Shown piece by piece: positions 17,644 through 26,074 of a DNA stretch of 64,000 bases. The notes under the pieces were generated by a model. That model searched no databases. It was not told where the DNA came from and was given only the letters and a program-made list of their open reading frames with translations. Source of the DNA: Candidatus Uabimicrobium amorphum (GTDB lineage Bacteria > Planctomycetota > Uabimicrobiia > Uabimicrobiales > Uabimicrobiaceae); NCBI RefSeq assembly GCF_009002475.1, contig NZ_AP019860.1, positions 496,001 through 560,000 of the forward strand. Reading direction: 5' to 3'. The translations under genes were made by a program, and so were the position numbers. Position 1 is the stretch's first letter. Every line of letters begins with the position of its first letter.

Positions 17644-19347
17644 GTGACAACGTTTAGTGAATTTGGACTCTCCTCTGAATTATTACAAGCCATTGAACAA
17701 ATAGGATTTCAGACTCCGACGCAAATTCAGCAAAAAGCGATACCATTTCTTTTAGAAAATCATCGCGATTTTATTGGTTTGGCGCAAACAGGTACGGGAA
17801 AAACAGCCGCTTTTGGATTACCCATTATTCAAAAAATACATCGTGAAAAAATACCGCAAGCATTAATTTTGTCCCCTACTCGAGAATTGTGTTTACAGAT
17901 TGCCAAAGACTTAGAGCTTTTTTGTAAATACAAAAAGAATGTGGCTATTGTAACAGTCTATGGGGGAGCAAAAATTGATCCACAAATCAACAAGATTAAA
18001 AAAGGTGTGCAAATTGTTGTGGCAACGCCTGGGCGTATGAATGATATTATTCGCCGTAAAAAAGTGGATTTAACAAATATAAAAACAGTGGTACTTGACG
18101 AAGCCGATGAGATGCTCAATATGGGTTTCAAAGAAGAGCTAGATGCCATACTACAACATACACCGACAACGAAAAATATTTTATTATTCTCCGCTACAAT
18201 GCCGAAGCAAGTGATTCAGATTGCCGAGACTTATATTCACGACCCTTACGAGGTTACTGTTGGCAAGAAAAATACAGGTGCTGAGACTGTTGACCATGCT
18301 TACTATGTGGTGCGTGGACAAGATCGTTACGAGGCATTGAAAAGAATCGCAGATATACACCCGGATATCTACGGAATTATTTTTTGTCGTACACGAGCAG
18401 AAACCAAACTGATCGCTGAAAAACTGATCAAAGATGGCTACAATGCTGACGCTCTACATGGCGATTTATCGCAAGAACAACGCGAATTTGTCATGGGGAA
18501 ATTTCGCAAGAAAAATTTGCAAATGCTCGTGGCTACTGATGTGGTTGCGCGTGGACTTGATGTGGAAAATTTAACGCATATTATTAGTTATAATTTGCCA
18601 GATGACCTAGAGACTTACACTCATCGTAGTGGACGTACAGGGCGTGCCGGTAAAAAAGGTGTTTCTATCGCCATTGTATCGCGTAGAGAAATCGAGAAAA
18701 TTAAGCGCATTGAGCGGAGCATTCACAAACAGTTTGAACGCCGTCAAGTTCCCAACGGACACGAGATTTGCGAAAGGCAATTTTTTCATCTTATCGAGCG
18801 TGTAAAAAATGTAGAGGTAAACGAAGAGCAAATAGCACCATTTATGAATAAGGTCTACGAAAAATTAGAAGCATTTACTCCTGAAGAAGTGATCAAACAT
18901 TTTGTGGCGCTAGAATTTAATATGTTGCTCGACTACTACAAAAACGAGCGTGATCTAAATGTACCATATCGTTCAAAAGATCAGAATAAAAACAAACAGC
19001 GTTCGAAAAACAAAGAAAAGCATAGTACAAAATTTCAGCGTCTGTTCATCAATGTCGGACGTAAAAACAATGTACGCCCACAAGACATCATTAGTTTAGT
19101 AAATGATATATCGGGAAAAAGGCGTATTCCGATTGGTGAGATAGATATTAGCAAAAGCTTTTCATTTTTTGAAGTGCCACCACATGAAGCCCATGAGTTG
19201 ACTTCGACAACAGTCTATTTAGATGACAAGGAAGTTCAAATACGCAAGGCCGATAGCAAAGAAAGCAAAGACAGTGGCCACAGATTCAAGCCAAATCATA
19301 CGGTCGGAAAGAAAAGTAAAAAACAAAAACGCAAAAGAAAGAAATAA
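17644..19347 (+). CDS. deaD: DEAD-box ATP-dependent RNA helicase, DeaD/CsdA-DbpA type
   Basis: A 567-residue helicase with all core motifs: Q motif (FQTPTQIQQKAIP), motif I AQTGTGKT, Ia PTREL, II DEAD (VVLDEADEML), III SAT, and VI HRSGRTGRAGKKG. After the RecA-like pair come a helical linker, a DbpA-type RNA-binding domain (RLFINVGRKNNVRPQDIISLV) and a highly basic tail (KKSKKQKRKRKK). The family remodels RNA in ribosome assembly and cold adaptation. The start is GTG 17644 with AGAGGTTAG upstream. It is a single gene with a leader of more than 200 bases between the previous terminator and its start. Confidence 0.93.
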   Translation: MTTFSEFGLSSELLQAIEQIGFQTPTQIQQKAIPFLLENHRDFIGLAQTGTGKTAAFGLPIIQKIHREKIPQALILSPTRELCLQIAKDLELFCKYKKNVAIVTVYGGAKIDPQINKIKKGVQIVVATPGRMNDIIRRKKVDLTNIKTVVLDEADEMLNMGFKEELDAILQHTPTTKNILLFSATMPKQVIQIAETYIHDPYEVTVGKKNTGAETVDHAYYVVRGQDRYEALKRIADIHPDIYGIIFCRTRAETKLIAEKLIKDGYNADALHGDLSQEQREFVMGKFRKKNLQMLVATDVVARGLDVENLTHIISYNLPDDLETYTHRSGRTGRAGKKGVSIAIVSRREIEKIKRIERSIHKQFERRQVPNGHEICERQFFHLIERVKNVEVNEEQIAPFMNKVYEKLEAFTPEEVIKHFVALEFNMLLDYYKNERDLNVPYRSKDQNKNKQRSKNKEKHSTKFQRLFINVGRKNNVRPQDIISLVNDISGKRRIPIGEIDISKSFSFFEVPPHEAHELTSTTVYLDDKEVQIRKADSKESKDSGHRFKPNHTVGKKSKKQKRKRKK

Positions 19348-19400
19348 CACGTAACAGCACGACGCATATAATATATCTATTTTTACACGGTGCGTTGTAG

Positions 19401-19421
19401 GGGCGGACCTAGTGTCCGCCC
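19401..19421. repeat. Short palindromic repeat GGGCGGAC/GTCCGCCC, copy 2
   Basis: A perfect 8-bp stem (19401-19408 with 19414-19421). It is the reverse complement of the copy at 6950-6970, with matching flanks. Confidence 0.65.
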
Positions 19422-19515
19422 GTTCTCTCCAATACCGATGGACATCCGTTTTTCAAATCCAACATCTTCCAACAACTATCTTTGTCGATTCCACAATAAA
19501 GTTGATTTATGATAC

Positions 19516-19705
19516 GTGGATTCCTGATCAAGTCAGGAATGACCGTTTTCTGAAGTAAACTTCAGTTTTATTGAGACGGAACTACTACAAGGTGTCATTC
19601 CTGCGCAAGCAGGAATCCACAATATGAAGTCGACTTCAAAGCGCCTGGATCCCTGATCAAGTCAGGGATGACACTCCGATGGTAGTTTTGTAGTTCCAGA
19701 GAACC
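19516..19705. repeat. Dispersed palindromic repeat, copy 2 (composite)
   Basis: Successive palindromes: ATTCCTGATCAAGTCAGGAAT (19520-19540 region), ctgaagtaaacttcag, ATTCCTGCGCAAGCAGGAAT (19598-19617) and tggatccctgatcaagtcag (from 19646), ending with ggtagttttgtagttccaga. The stretch from about 19550 to 19675 and this terminal module both recur inverted at 48788-49105. Confidence 0.78.
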
Positions 19706-19718
19706 CGCACTAATAAAA

Positions 19719-21509
19719 TTAGCGAATGATTTTGCGTGTGTAAGTACCGACAAACAAGGTCATGATAAACAAACCTAAAAAAGCTTCTGTACTCACGACA
19801 TAAGGCATGATCGTATCCAGTCGCGGCTGTATGTCTCCAAATCCCATTGTGGTAAATGTTGCGAAACTAAAATACACTGCTTGGGCAAAACCAAATGGCA
19901 TGGAAGGTGGCTTCACCAATGTATCGGGGAAAGAGCTATAAATGGCACCGAAAAATAAAATAAAACTAATCGCCACTATGGTGATATTTAGTGGACGCGT
20001 ACCGTAGCCTGTGGCGCGATCAATCAGAATTCTTTCGAATAGAGAAAGTGGCAACTTACTCAAATAAAATAATTTGCGTACAAAAGAAGCTTCAGAAAAC
20101 TGTTGCAAATTTTTCTTTGTGCGATATTTGCGTTTTGCTTGGCGGAATTTAAAATACGCCCAATCTTCCTCGTCGTGTAAACCGCGTTGAAAAAAACTTT
20201 CTTTTAAAAGAAGATATTCTTCGGCGCACTTATCGTACGATGGCTGCTGTGGATCTTCGTGAATGAGTTTACGTCGCATTTGTTCTTTTTCGATGACGAT
20301 TAAATCGACGGCGGCTTTGTAAAATGACAATTGTTCTAAAGTGGCATCGCTTAGGTCTAAACGTCTATTGATATTTGCATAGTTGAAAGTAATGGTTTTT
20401 AGCTGGGCATTTACTGCGGAAAACTCTTGATTACAATATACACTGTCAAAGCAAATGTAATCTTTTACCGTAATACCTATAAAATTTGCTTGTTCACCGA
20501 AAAAACAGCTGGCAAAGTGGCTTTGTTTGTCAAAGAGTACTTGTTCGAAAATCGCGCGCTTGTGGAAACGTACATTGGTGAAATCGCTATGGTCATGAAA
20601 TTGCGCGGCTCGGATTTCATCGTTGTTGTCTAAACTACGTCGTGTGTGTGAGTCTAAATTGAAAAGTACCTCTCCGTGAAATTGCGCGTTTAAGAAGGTA
20701 ACCTGTGCAAAAGAACACCCATAAAAAAAAGCGGCGTTCATAAACTGTACGTAGGAAAAATTTGTTCTTTGGTGAAATTGGGCATTCTCAAAAATGCTTT
20801 TGCCACGCAATTCACTGTCTTGGAAATCCACTTCACCGTGAAAATCTGCGTCTTTAAAATTTAACTCACCATCTATTGTCGATTTGCGGCAAGCAAAAAA
20901 ACAATCGCATTTGATGTGGGAAAAATTTATGTTGAGTTGTGTTGTTATGTAATTGAAAGAAGCATCTTGACCTTTGAAATGCGCGTGCTCGAATTGAACA
21001 CTATCGCGAAAGTCGCATTTATCAAAATGTGCTTCTATGGTAAATGAGGCGTGGTTGAAAGATACCTTGTGTTTAAATTGTGATCCCCAAAAATACGCTT
21101 GCTCTTGAAACTGCGCCTTATCGAAAACAGCGTCTTCGTAGAATACACAATCTTGACATGACATCAATGTTTTGAATTCGCAGTGGCCAAAGATCGCACG
21201 ATCTTTAAATTTGCAGTTTTTGAAAATCACAGCACTGTGAAATTTTGCGGGGTTTACATCGCGTTCGCGAATGTCGCGTCCCGCGTTCAGTACATTTTCT
21301 ACCGTTACATTTTCCAGGCTTAACTTGTGCTGTACTTCACAGCCTGTCAATATGATTTGACCAATAATACTGTTTTTGATATCAATGTCTGCGGCGACTT
21401 GGTGTTCTCGTAAATCAAAAACAGCGATGTGACAATTTTCTATCGTTTCGCCATTTGCTACTTTTTTTAATAGCTGTGGCATTTCAAGCGGAGTTAATTT
21501 TGTGTCCAT
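19719..21509 (-). CDS. Pentapeptide-repeat protein fused to a two-helix K+ channel domain
   Basis: A 596-residue protein. Residues about 20-400 are a long array of A(D/N)LXX/FXX-type pentapeptides (for example AIFGHCEFKTLMSCQDCVFYEDAVF), which fold as a right-handed quadrilateral beta-helix. After a charged helical linker come two membrane segments (about 490-515 and 560-590) around a pore loop with the selectivity filter TTMGFGD, which is characteristic of K+ channels. The N-terminus has no signal peptide, so the beta-helix is cytosolic and probably gates or scaffolds the pore. It is the last of five tightly spaced minus-strand genes, 21 bp after the nuclease gene. Confidence 0.87.
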   Translation of the reverse strand: MDTKLTPLEMPQLLKKVANGETIENCHIAVFDLREHQVAADIDIKNSIIGQIILTGCEVQHKLSLENVTVENVLNAGRDIRERDVNPAKFHSAVIFKNCKFKDRAIFGHCEFKTLMSCQDCVFYEDAVFDKAQFQEQAYFWGSQFKHKVSFNHASFTIEAHFDKCDFRDSVQFEHAHFKGQDASFNYITTQLNINFSHIKCDCFFACRKSTIDGELNFKDADFHGEVDFQDSELRGKSIFENAQFHQRTNFSYVQFMNAAFFYGCSFAQVTFLNAQFHGEVLFNLDSHTRRSLDNNDEIRAAQFHDHSDFTNVRFHKRAIFEQVLFDKQSHFASCFFGEQANFIGITVKDYICFDSVYCNQEFSAVNAQLKTITFNYANINRRLDLSDATLEQLSFYKAAVDLIVIEKEQMRRKLIHEDPQQPSYDKCAEEYLLLKESFFQRGLHDEEDWAYFKFRQAKRKYRTKKNLQQFSEASFVRKLFYLSKLPLSLFERILIDRATGYGTRPLNITIVAISFILFFGAIYSSFPDTLVKPPSMPFGFAQAVYFSFATFTTMGFGDIQPRLDTIMPYVVSTEAFLGLFIMTLFVGTYTRKIIR

Positions 21510-21530
21510 AACAACCTCTATTTATATAGA

Positions 21531-22727
21531 TTAGCGACTATCTCGAGTCGCATAAAATTTTCCCCAGACAGGAAGGTGATCTGAGATGACGCGCGCCGAT
21601 GTGGTGTCGACCTTTCCATCACGTTGGAAGTGCAATTTGTCATACTCATAGACTTCCTTCGTCTGTGCCCAATCCTCTTCGCTATTTCCCATCCAAATCA
21701 TATTGTCGTTAACTCTTTGACCATATGTCATCGTTTTCGTGGCGATTTCTTGTTTTCCGCGTAAGGTAATTGGGTGAACAACTATTTTCTTTTTGCGAAT
21801 TTGCGCCCATAGTTCTCCATCAATACCCCGTCTATTGGGATCACAGTTAAAATCTCCGGCAACGATAATGTCTTCTATTGCGAATTTTTTATTGAGAAAA
21901 CGGAAAATTTTTGGGACGTTTTTAAAATCATTGCGTCGTGGAATATCTTTGTCTCCAGAAGCTTTGGGGGCAAGGTGTACGGACACTAAACAAAAGTCAA
22001 AGATATTTTTTTTCGTTTGTGGACTTTTAAACTTGTTGTCGCGTAGTTCAAATAGTGCGTAGTGTGGAGGTCTTTGCATTTCTAAGTCACGCAACATACC
22101 TTGGGTTTTCAGTCTTACATAACGATTGTCGTAGACAATGGGTAGAAATTCTGCGGTATTGCTACTCACACCCATTTTTTCGGGATATGTTAAACGGTAT
22201 GCTTCTTCACCAACACGCATATTTAACACTTCGACAACGCGCTCAACTGACTCGAGGTTATCTCCTTCTACTTCCTGAATGGCAATGACATCAAACTTTG
22301 CGGAGTATATGATATCCGCCACAACTTCAGGTATCGTGTATTCTTTGTTTTTGTAGGGAACAATTTTATTGGTCTTACTTTCGCCAAAATTTTGAATGTT
22401 CCACGAAGCAATGCGTACGCTATTGCGTTTTTGGGCATCGAGTTTGACCAAATTTTCTTGAATTTTTTTTAATATTCCGGTACGTAGAACAATGGCTTTG
22501 TCTAAGTTTTCCTGCGCACGCTGTAAGAATTTCATCGCTTGTTTACGGTGTTGTTGTGCAACAGCCGCTTTACGAGGACGTTTTTCTAGAACACGTGCCA
22601 TCGCGATGTGGTTTTCTGCCATTCGCGTGTAGTTTGCGGCGGCATTCTCTAGCAGTTCTGCTTCTTTTATATTTGTATCACAAATCACAGGTAGTAAAAA
22701 AACAATGGTAAAAATTAGATATCTCAT
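21531..22727 (-). CDS. Exported endonuclease/exonuclease/phosphatase-family protein
   Basis: A 398-residue protein with a signal peptide (MRYLIFTIVFLLPVIC) and a helical region (about 20-95). Then comes the EEP fold: RIASWNIQNFG, IAIQEVEGDNLESV, VSVHLAPKASGD, IIVAGDFNCDP and SDHLPVWGKF. The conserved Asn, Glu, Asp-Asn and terminal Asp-His are all present, so the metal-dependent nuclease or phosphodiesterase is likely active. Being exported, it may act on extracellular DNA or on phospholipid. ATG 22727 lies two bases after the preceding permease stop, so the longer frame starting inside the permease gene is rejected. Confidence 0.85.
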   Translation of the reverse strand: MRYLIFTIVFLLPVICDTNIKEAELLENAAANYTRMAENHIAMARVLEKRPRKAAVAQQHRKQAMKFLQRAQENLDKAIVLRTGILKKIQENLVKLDAQKRNSVRIASWNIQNFGESKTNKIVPYKNKEYTIPEVVADIIYSAKFDVIAIQEVEGDNLESVERVVEVLNMRVGEEAYRLTYPEKMGVSSNTAEFLPIVYDNRYVRLKTQGMLRDLEMQRPPHYALFELRDNKFKSPQTKKNIFDFCLVSVHLAPKASGDKDIPRRNDFKNVPKIFRFLNKKFAIEDIIVAGDFNCDPNRRGIDGELWAQIRKKKIVVHPITLRGKQEIATKTMTYGQRVNDNMIWMGNSEEDWAQTKEVYEYDKLHFQRDGKVDTTSARVISDHLPVWGKFYATRDSR

Positions 22728-22729
22728 AC

Positions 22730-23503
22730 TTAACTCTTCAGACCAACCCCACGGGTAATAAAAATTAAATTGATAACAAAAAATATCACAATAAAAACAA
22801 CTAACATCGTCAAAGCAAACCATACTTCAATATCTGAAACCCCGAGAAATCCGTAACGAAAGCCATTTACCATATATAAAACGGGGTTAAATAGAGACAC
22901 CTTTTGCCAAAAATTAGGTAGGAGTTCTATGGAGTAAAAAACACCACCAAGGTAAATGAGAGGAGTTAACACAAAAGTGGGGATAATGTTTATATCGTCG
23001 AACTTTTGTGCAAAAATGGCGTTGGTTAAACCTATCAATGAAAATAAAAATGCAGTGAGTATCACAAAGACCACAGTTGTTAGGGGATGAAAAATTGTCA
23101 GCGGCTCAAAAATCAGCGATGTTGCGGTAACGAGAAATGCAATGAGTAGTCCACGCAACATACCGCCGCAGCAATAACCGAGAATAATGACATACGAAGG
23201 GGTGGGGGAAACCAGCAATTCTTCTACCGATTTTTGAAATTTCGTTCCAAAGAAAGAGGAAACCACATTGCCATAGGTGTTTTGAATTACGGCCATCATG
23301 ATAAAACCGGGCACGACAAATTGCATGTAACTAAAACCTTTAATGGGTTTAATTTGTGAGCCGATAAAAGCGCCAAAGATAATAAAATAAAGTGTGATGC
23401 TAATCACTGCGGGGAGCAAAGTTTGTGTCCAGATACGCATAAAACGGGCAATTTCTTTGCGCAGAATGGTGTAAAAGGCGATAAATTGTTCGTGGGCATT
23501 CAT
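22730..23503 (-). CDS. ABC-2 type transporter permease
   Basis: A 257-residue membrane protein with six hydrophobic segments and the ABC-2 signature region (YIILGYCCGGMLRGLLIAFLV, IIPTFVLTPLIYLGGVFYSIELLP). It pairs with the ATPase encoded immediately upstream, whose end it overlaps by 4 bases. Such pairs export lipids, polysaccharides, drugs or small peptides; the cargo is unknown here. Translational coupling with both neighbours is clear. Confidence 0.9.
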   Translation of the reverse strand: MNAHEQFIAFYTILRKEIARFMRIWTQTLLPAVISITLYFIIFGAFIGSQIKPIKGFSYMQFVVPGFIMMAVIQNTYGNVVSSFFGTKFQKSVEELLVSPTPSYVIILGYCCGGMLRGLLIAFLVTATSLIFEPLTIFHPLTTVVFVILTAFLFSLIGLTNAIFAQKFDDINIIPTFVLTPLIYLGGVFYSIELLPNFWQKVSLFNPVLYMVNGFRYGFLGVSDIEVWFALTMLVVFIVIFFVINLIFITRGVGLKS

Positions 23504-24408
23504 TTTTTTGTCAACCTGATAAATAATTCTTCTAAGCGATTGGCCTTGTTCCGCATACTCTTTATTTGAATATCTTGTTCGCTGAGTTTTGCAATTACGT
23601 TATTGAGATTTTGATCTTTGTGCAAATCCAAACGAATGGTATTGTTGTCGATTTTCTGTAAAGAATACCCTTCTACTTCTTGTAATTCATTGATTTCGTC
23701 GCGCGTGTCGATGATAAAGCTCTCGTGGTCTAACTGTGCGAGCAATTTTTTCATAGAGGTATTTTGAATGATTTCTCCATGATCAATAATGGCGATATTT
23801 TTACACAATTGTTCTGCCTCTTCTAGATAGTGGGTTGTCAAGATAATTGTCGTACCCTGGGTATTCAGTTGTGTTAAAAAATCCCACATCTCACGACGCG
23901 TTTCTACATCTACTCCGGCGGTGGGCTCATCAAGAATAAGAAGTTGTGGATTGTGTAATAAAGCACGTACGATCATTAGTTTGCGTTTCATCCCGCCTGA
24001 AAGTGTACGCGCAACAGAAGAGCGCTTTTCCCACAGCCCTAGCTTGTTTAGCAATTCTTCTGCGCGCGGCACTGCCACTTTACGAGGAATACCGTAGTAA
24101 CCTGCTTGGTTTACCACTATTTGCATTACTTGTTCAAAGATGCTGAAGTTAAATTCTTGAGGAACTAGCCCTATGTGCTTTTTAGCGATGTTTTTTTGAC
24201 GTTGTATGTCATAACCAAAAATTTCAACACTACCACTGCTTTTATTGACGAGACTGGATATAATACCTATGGTAGTCGATTTTCCTGCACCGTTAGGTCC
24301 AAGTAGGGCAAAAAAATCTCCTTGTTGCACACAAAAGCTAATCCCTTTCAATGCTTCGAGACTACCGTATGATTTTTTCAGTTGCGAAATATTGAGTGCG
24401 TTTGGCAT
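23500..24408 (-). CDS. ABC-2 type transporter ATPase
   Basis: A 302-residue ATPase with Walker A GPNGAGKST, signature LSGGMKRKL, Walker B LLILDEPTAGVD and switch His in TTHYLEEAEQ. It has the DrrA/CcmA-type C-terminal extension of about 80 residues. It energises the permease encoded next. ATG 24408 is chosen: it shares one base with the stop of the acidic lipoprotein gene (TAATG) and has GGAG upstream. The upstream extension to 24453 lies inside that gene. Confidence 0.92.
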   Translation of the reverse strand: MPNALNISQLKKSYGSLEALKGISFCVQQGDFFALLGPNGAGKSTTIGIISSLVNKSSGSVEIFGYDIQRQKNIAKKHIGLVPQEFNFSIFEQVMQIVVNQAGYYGIPRKVAVPRAEELLNKLGLWEKRSSVARTLSGGMKRKLMIVRALLHNPQLLILDEPTAGVDVETRREMWDFLTQLNTQGTTIILTTHYLEEAEQLCKNIAIIDHGEIIQNTSMKKLLAQLDHESFIIDTRDEINELQEVEGYSLQKIDNNTIRLDLHKDQNLNNVIAKLSEQDIQIKSMRNKANRLEELFIRLTKK

Positions 24409-25301
24409 TAGGAATCTCCGTCGCTCCAATCGCCGAAACCATCGTCTCCCCAAGCATCATCACTAGAGTCTTCATCGCTCGAATCTTCGGGATTTTCCTT
24501 TTTTTCTTCGTTTGTCTTTTCCGTGTCAGAGTCGGAACTTCCCTCTTCATTGTCCCAGTCTCCGAAACCGTCATCGCTGTTAGACTCTTCAGAGGTCTCT
24601 TCGTTAGATTCTGAAACTTCCTCTTCAGAAGTCGTTTCTTGTGGATCCTCTTCTAAAAATTTGTCGATTTCTTCACTGTCTTCCCATTCGCTAAAACTAT
24701 CATCTCTTAGTGAGTCTTCTGTCTCATCGGTTTCTGGCGACTCTTCTAACGTGTCTTCTTCACCGTAGTCTTCGTCGTCTTCATTGTAATCTTCGTCTTC
24801 GCTAGAATCTTCGTCTTCGCTAGAATCTTCGTCTTCCTCGTCGTCAGACCAGTCGTCTTCTTCCCAGTCGTCTTCTTCCCAGTCTAGGTCATCAAAATCA
24901 GCAGCAGTCCCTGGTTGTTGCGTTGCCTCGTCGTCGGTACTCTCTGAGTTTTCAGGTACGGCATCTTCTTCTTCGTTGGTGACGATGACTTCATCGCTTT
25001 GTTCGCGAGGATCTAAAACCTCTAGTTGTTCGCTTGTGTAATCACTTTGTGGATTATCGGGAAATTCAAAATACAAATCCTTGTCGTTCCACACCAGTAA
25101 AGTACGGTCTTTAGGGTTCGAGCATTGTCGCGCACGATAGTTTACGACATGACCGCATTTGGAGCATGTGGGAATCCATACTTTTTTGCGTTTTTCTCCC
25201 CCGACTCTTTGCACCCACTTGACGGAGGCTACAGAGTTACAGCTACAAGCTAAGAGGGTAATAAAAATGAGTATTTTACTCATGTGATTCTTTAAATTCA
25301 T
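24408..25301 (-). CDS. Highly acidic lipoprotein with a zinc-ribbon-like motif
   Basis: A 297-residue protein. The N-terminus has a lipobox-like signal (IFITLLACSCNS). A small domain follows with two Cys pairs (CSKCGHVVNYRARQC), a possible zinc ribbon. From about residue 100 to the end it is very low complexity, almost only Asp, Glu, Ser and Trp, with near-repeats such as DDWEEDDW and EDEDSSEDEDSSE. Such tails bind cations or basic proteins; the function is unknown. It heads the minus-strand operon with the ABC exporter. ATG 25301 has CAGGAG upstream. The serine-rich frame on the opposite strand is its complement and not a gene. Confidence 0.72.
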   Translation of the reverse strand: MNLKNHMSKILIFITLLACSCNSVASVKWVQRVGGEKRKKVWIPTCSKCGHVVNYRARQCSNPKDRTLLVWNDKDLYFEFPDNPQSDYTSEQLEVLDPREQSDEVIVTNEEEDAVPENSESTDDEATQQPGTAADFDDLDWEEDDWEEDDWSDDEEDEDSSEDEDSSEDEDYNEDDEDYGEEDTLEESPETDETEDSLRDDSFSEWEDSEEIDKFLEEDPQETTSEEEVSESNEETSEESNSDDGFGDWDNEEGSSDSDTEKTNEEKKENPEDSSDEDSSDDAWGDDGFGDWSDGDS

Positions 25302-25504
25302 GGAGAACTCCTGTTTATGGAATTATAGTATTGCTGTTTATGTTTTTGCTCAAAACGACATGGAAATAAATATAGTAGTAAGGTCGTTCCCTAAATTTAA
25401 CTACATATATGATGATATATCAACTATCTTGGCAAAAACTTACAAAAAATGCTACCATTTTTATGGTAGATAGGTTAGATTATGCCTATTTCTAGGAGTA
25501 GAAT

Positions 25505-26065
25505 ATGAACGGTGTAATTGTAAAGTTTGATGAGAAAAAAGGTTTTGGATTTATACGTACCGACGACCATGACGACGATATATTTGTGCATATCAAAAAT
25601 GTCAAAGGCAACGAAGTTCTAGAACCAGGACAAAAAGTATCTTTTGGCATTAAATATGGAGAAAAAGGTGCGGAAGCCGTCAAGGTGAAGCCCGGAGGGA
25701 AACAAACGTCACCGTTCGTCTTTTTTTCCGTGAGCGGTTTGGCAATTGTGGCTGTTGTGATGTATATTTTACATAAGTATGTGAATATTCATTGGACAAT
25801 CGCTTACTTTGTCGCAGTAAACATCAGTGTATTTCTATTGTATGGTTACGACAAACGTGTTGCCAAAGCACAAAAAGGCGGTATGAGAATCCCAGAGAAC
25901 ACCTTACACTTTTTTGCATTTATTGGTGGTACGCCTATGGCATTTGTAAGTCGGCGTTTTTTCCGTCATAAAACAGTCAAGGTGTCTTTTGTTGTCACTT
26001 TTTGGATTGTGTTCATTGTTCAAGTAATCATTATTTGGAAATTTTGGCCACTCATACATTCGTAA
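25505..26065 (+). CDS. Cold-shock domain fused to DUF1294 membrane protein
   Basis: A 186-residue fusion common in bacteria. Residues 1-65 are a cold-shock OB fold with RNP1-like GFGFI and RNP2-like IFVHI (KGFGFIRTDDHDDDIFVHI), binding single-stranded nucleic acid. Residues 75-186 are DUF1294 with hydrophobic helices and the conserved YGYDKRVAKAQKGGMRIPENTLH. The role of DUF1294 is unknown. The ATG follows CTAGGAG. The gene is transcribed away from the acidic lipoprotein operon and is followed after 9 bp by the HemX-like gene. Confidence 0.9.
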   Translation: MNGVIVKFDEKKGFGFIRTDDHDDDIFVHIKNVKGNEVLEPGQKVSFGIKYGEKGAEAVKVKPGGKQTSPFVFFSVSGLAIVAVVMYILHKYVNIHWTIAYFVAVNISVFLLYGYDKRVAKAQKGGMRIPENTLHFFAFIGGTPMAFVSRRFFRHKTVKVSFVVTFWIVFIVQVIIIWKFWPLIHS

Positions 26066-26074
26066 GGAATTTTT

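Larger units (their letters stand above)
19348..19718. other. Repeat-filled intergenic region
   Basis: No gene is visible. It contains the GC-rich hairpin at 19401-19421 and, from about 19516 to 19705, a composite of the dispersed palindromic repeat family. Convergent genes flank it, so it has no promoter role. Confidence 0.7.

Noticed and set aside
22728..22823. N-terminal extension of the exported hydrolase
   Set aside because: It lies inside the permease gene and hides the signal peptide; ATG 22727 is two bases after the permease stop.
24523..24768. Serine-rich plus-strand frame
   Set aside because: It is the complement of the Asp/Glu-rich tail of the acidic lipoprotein gene.
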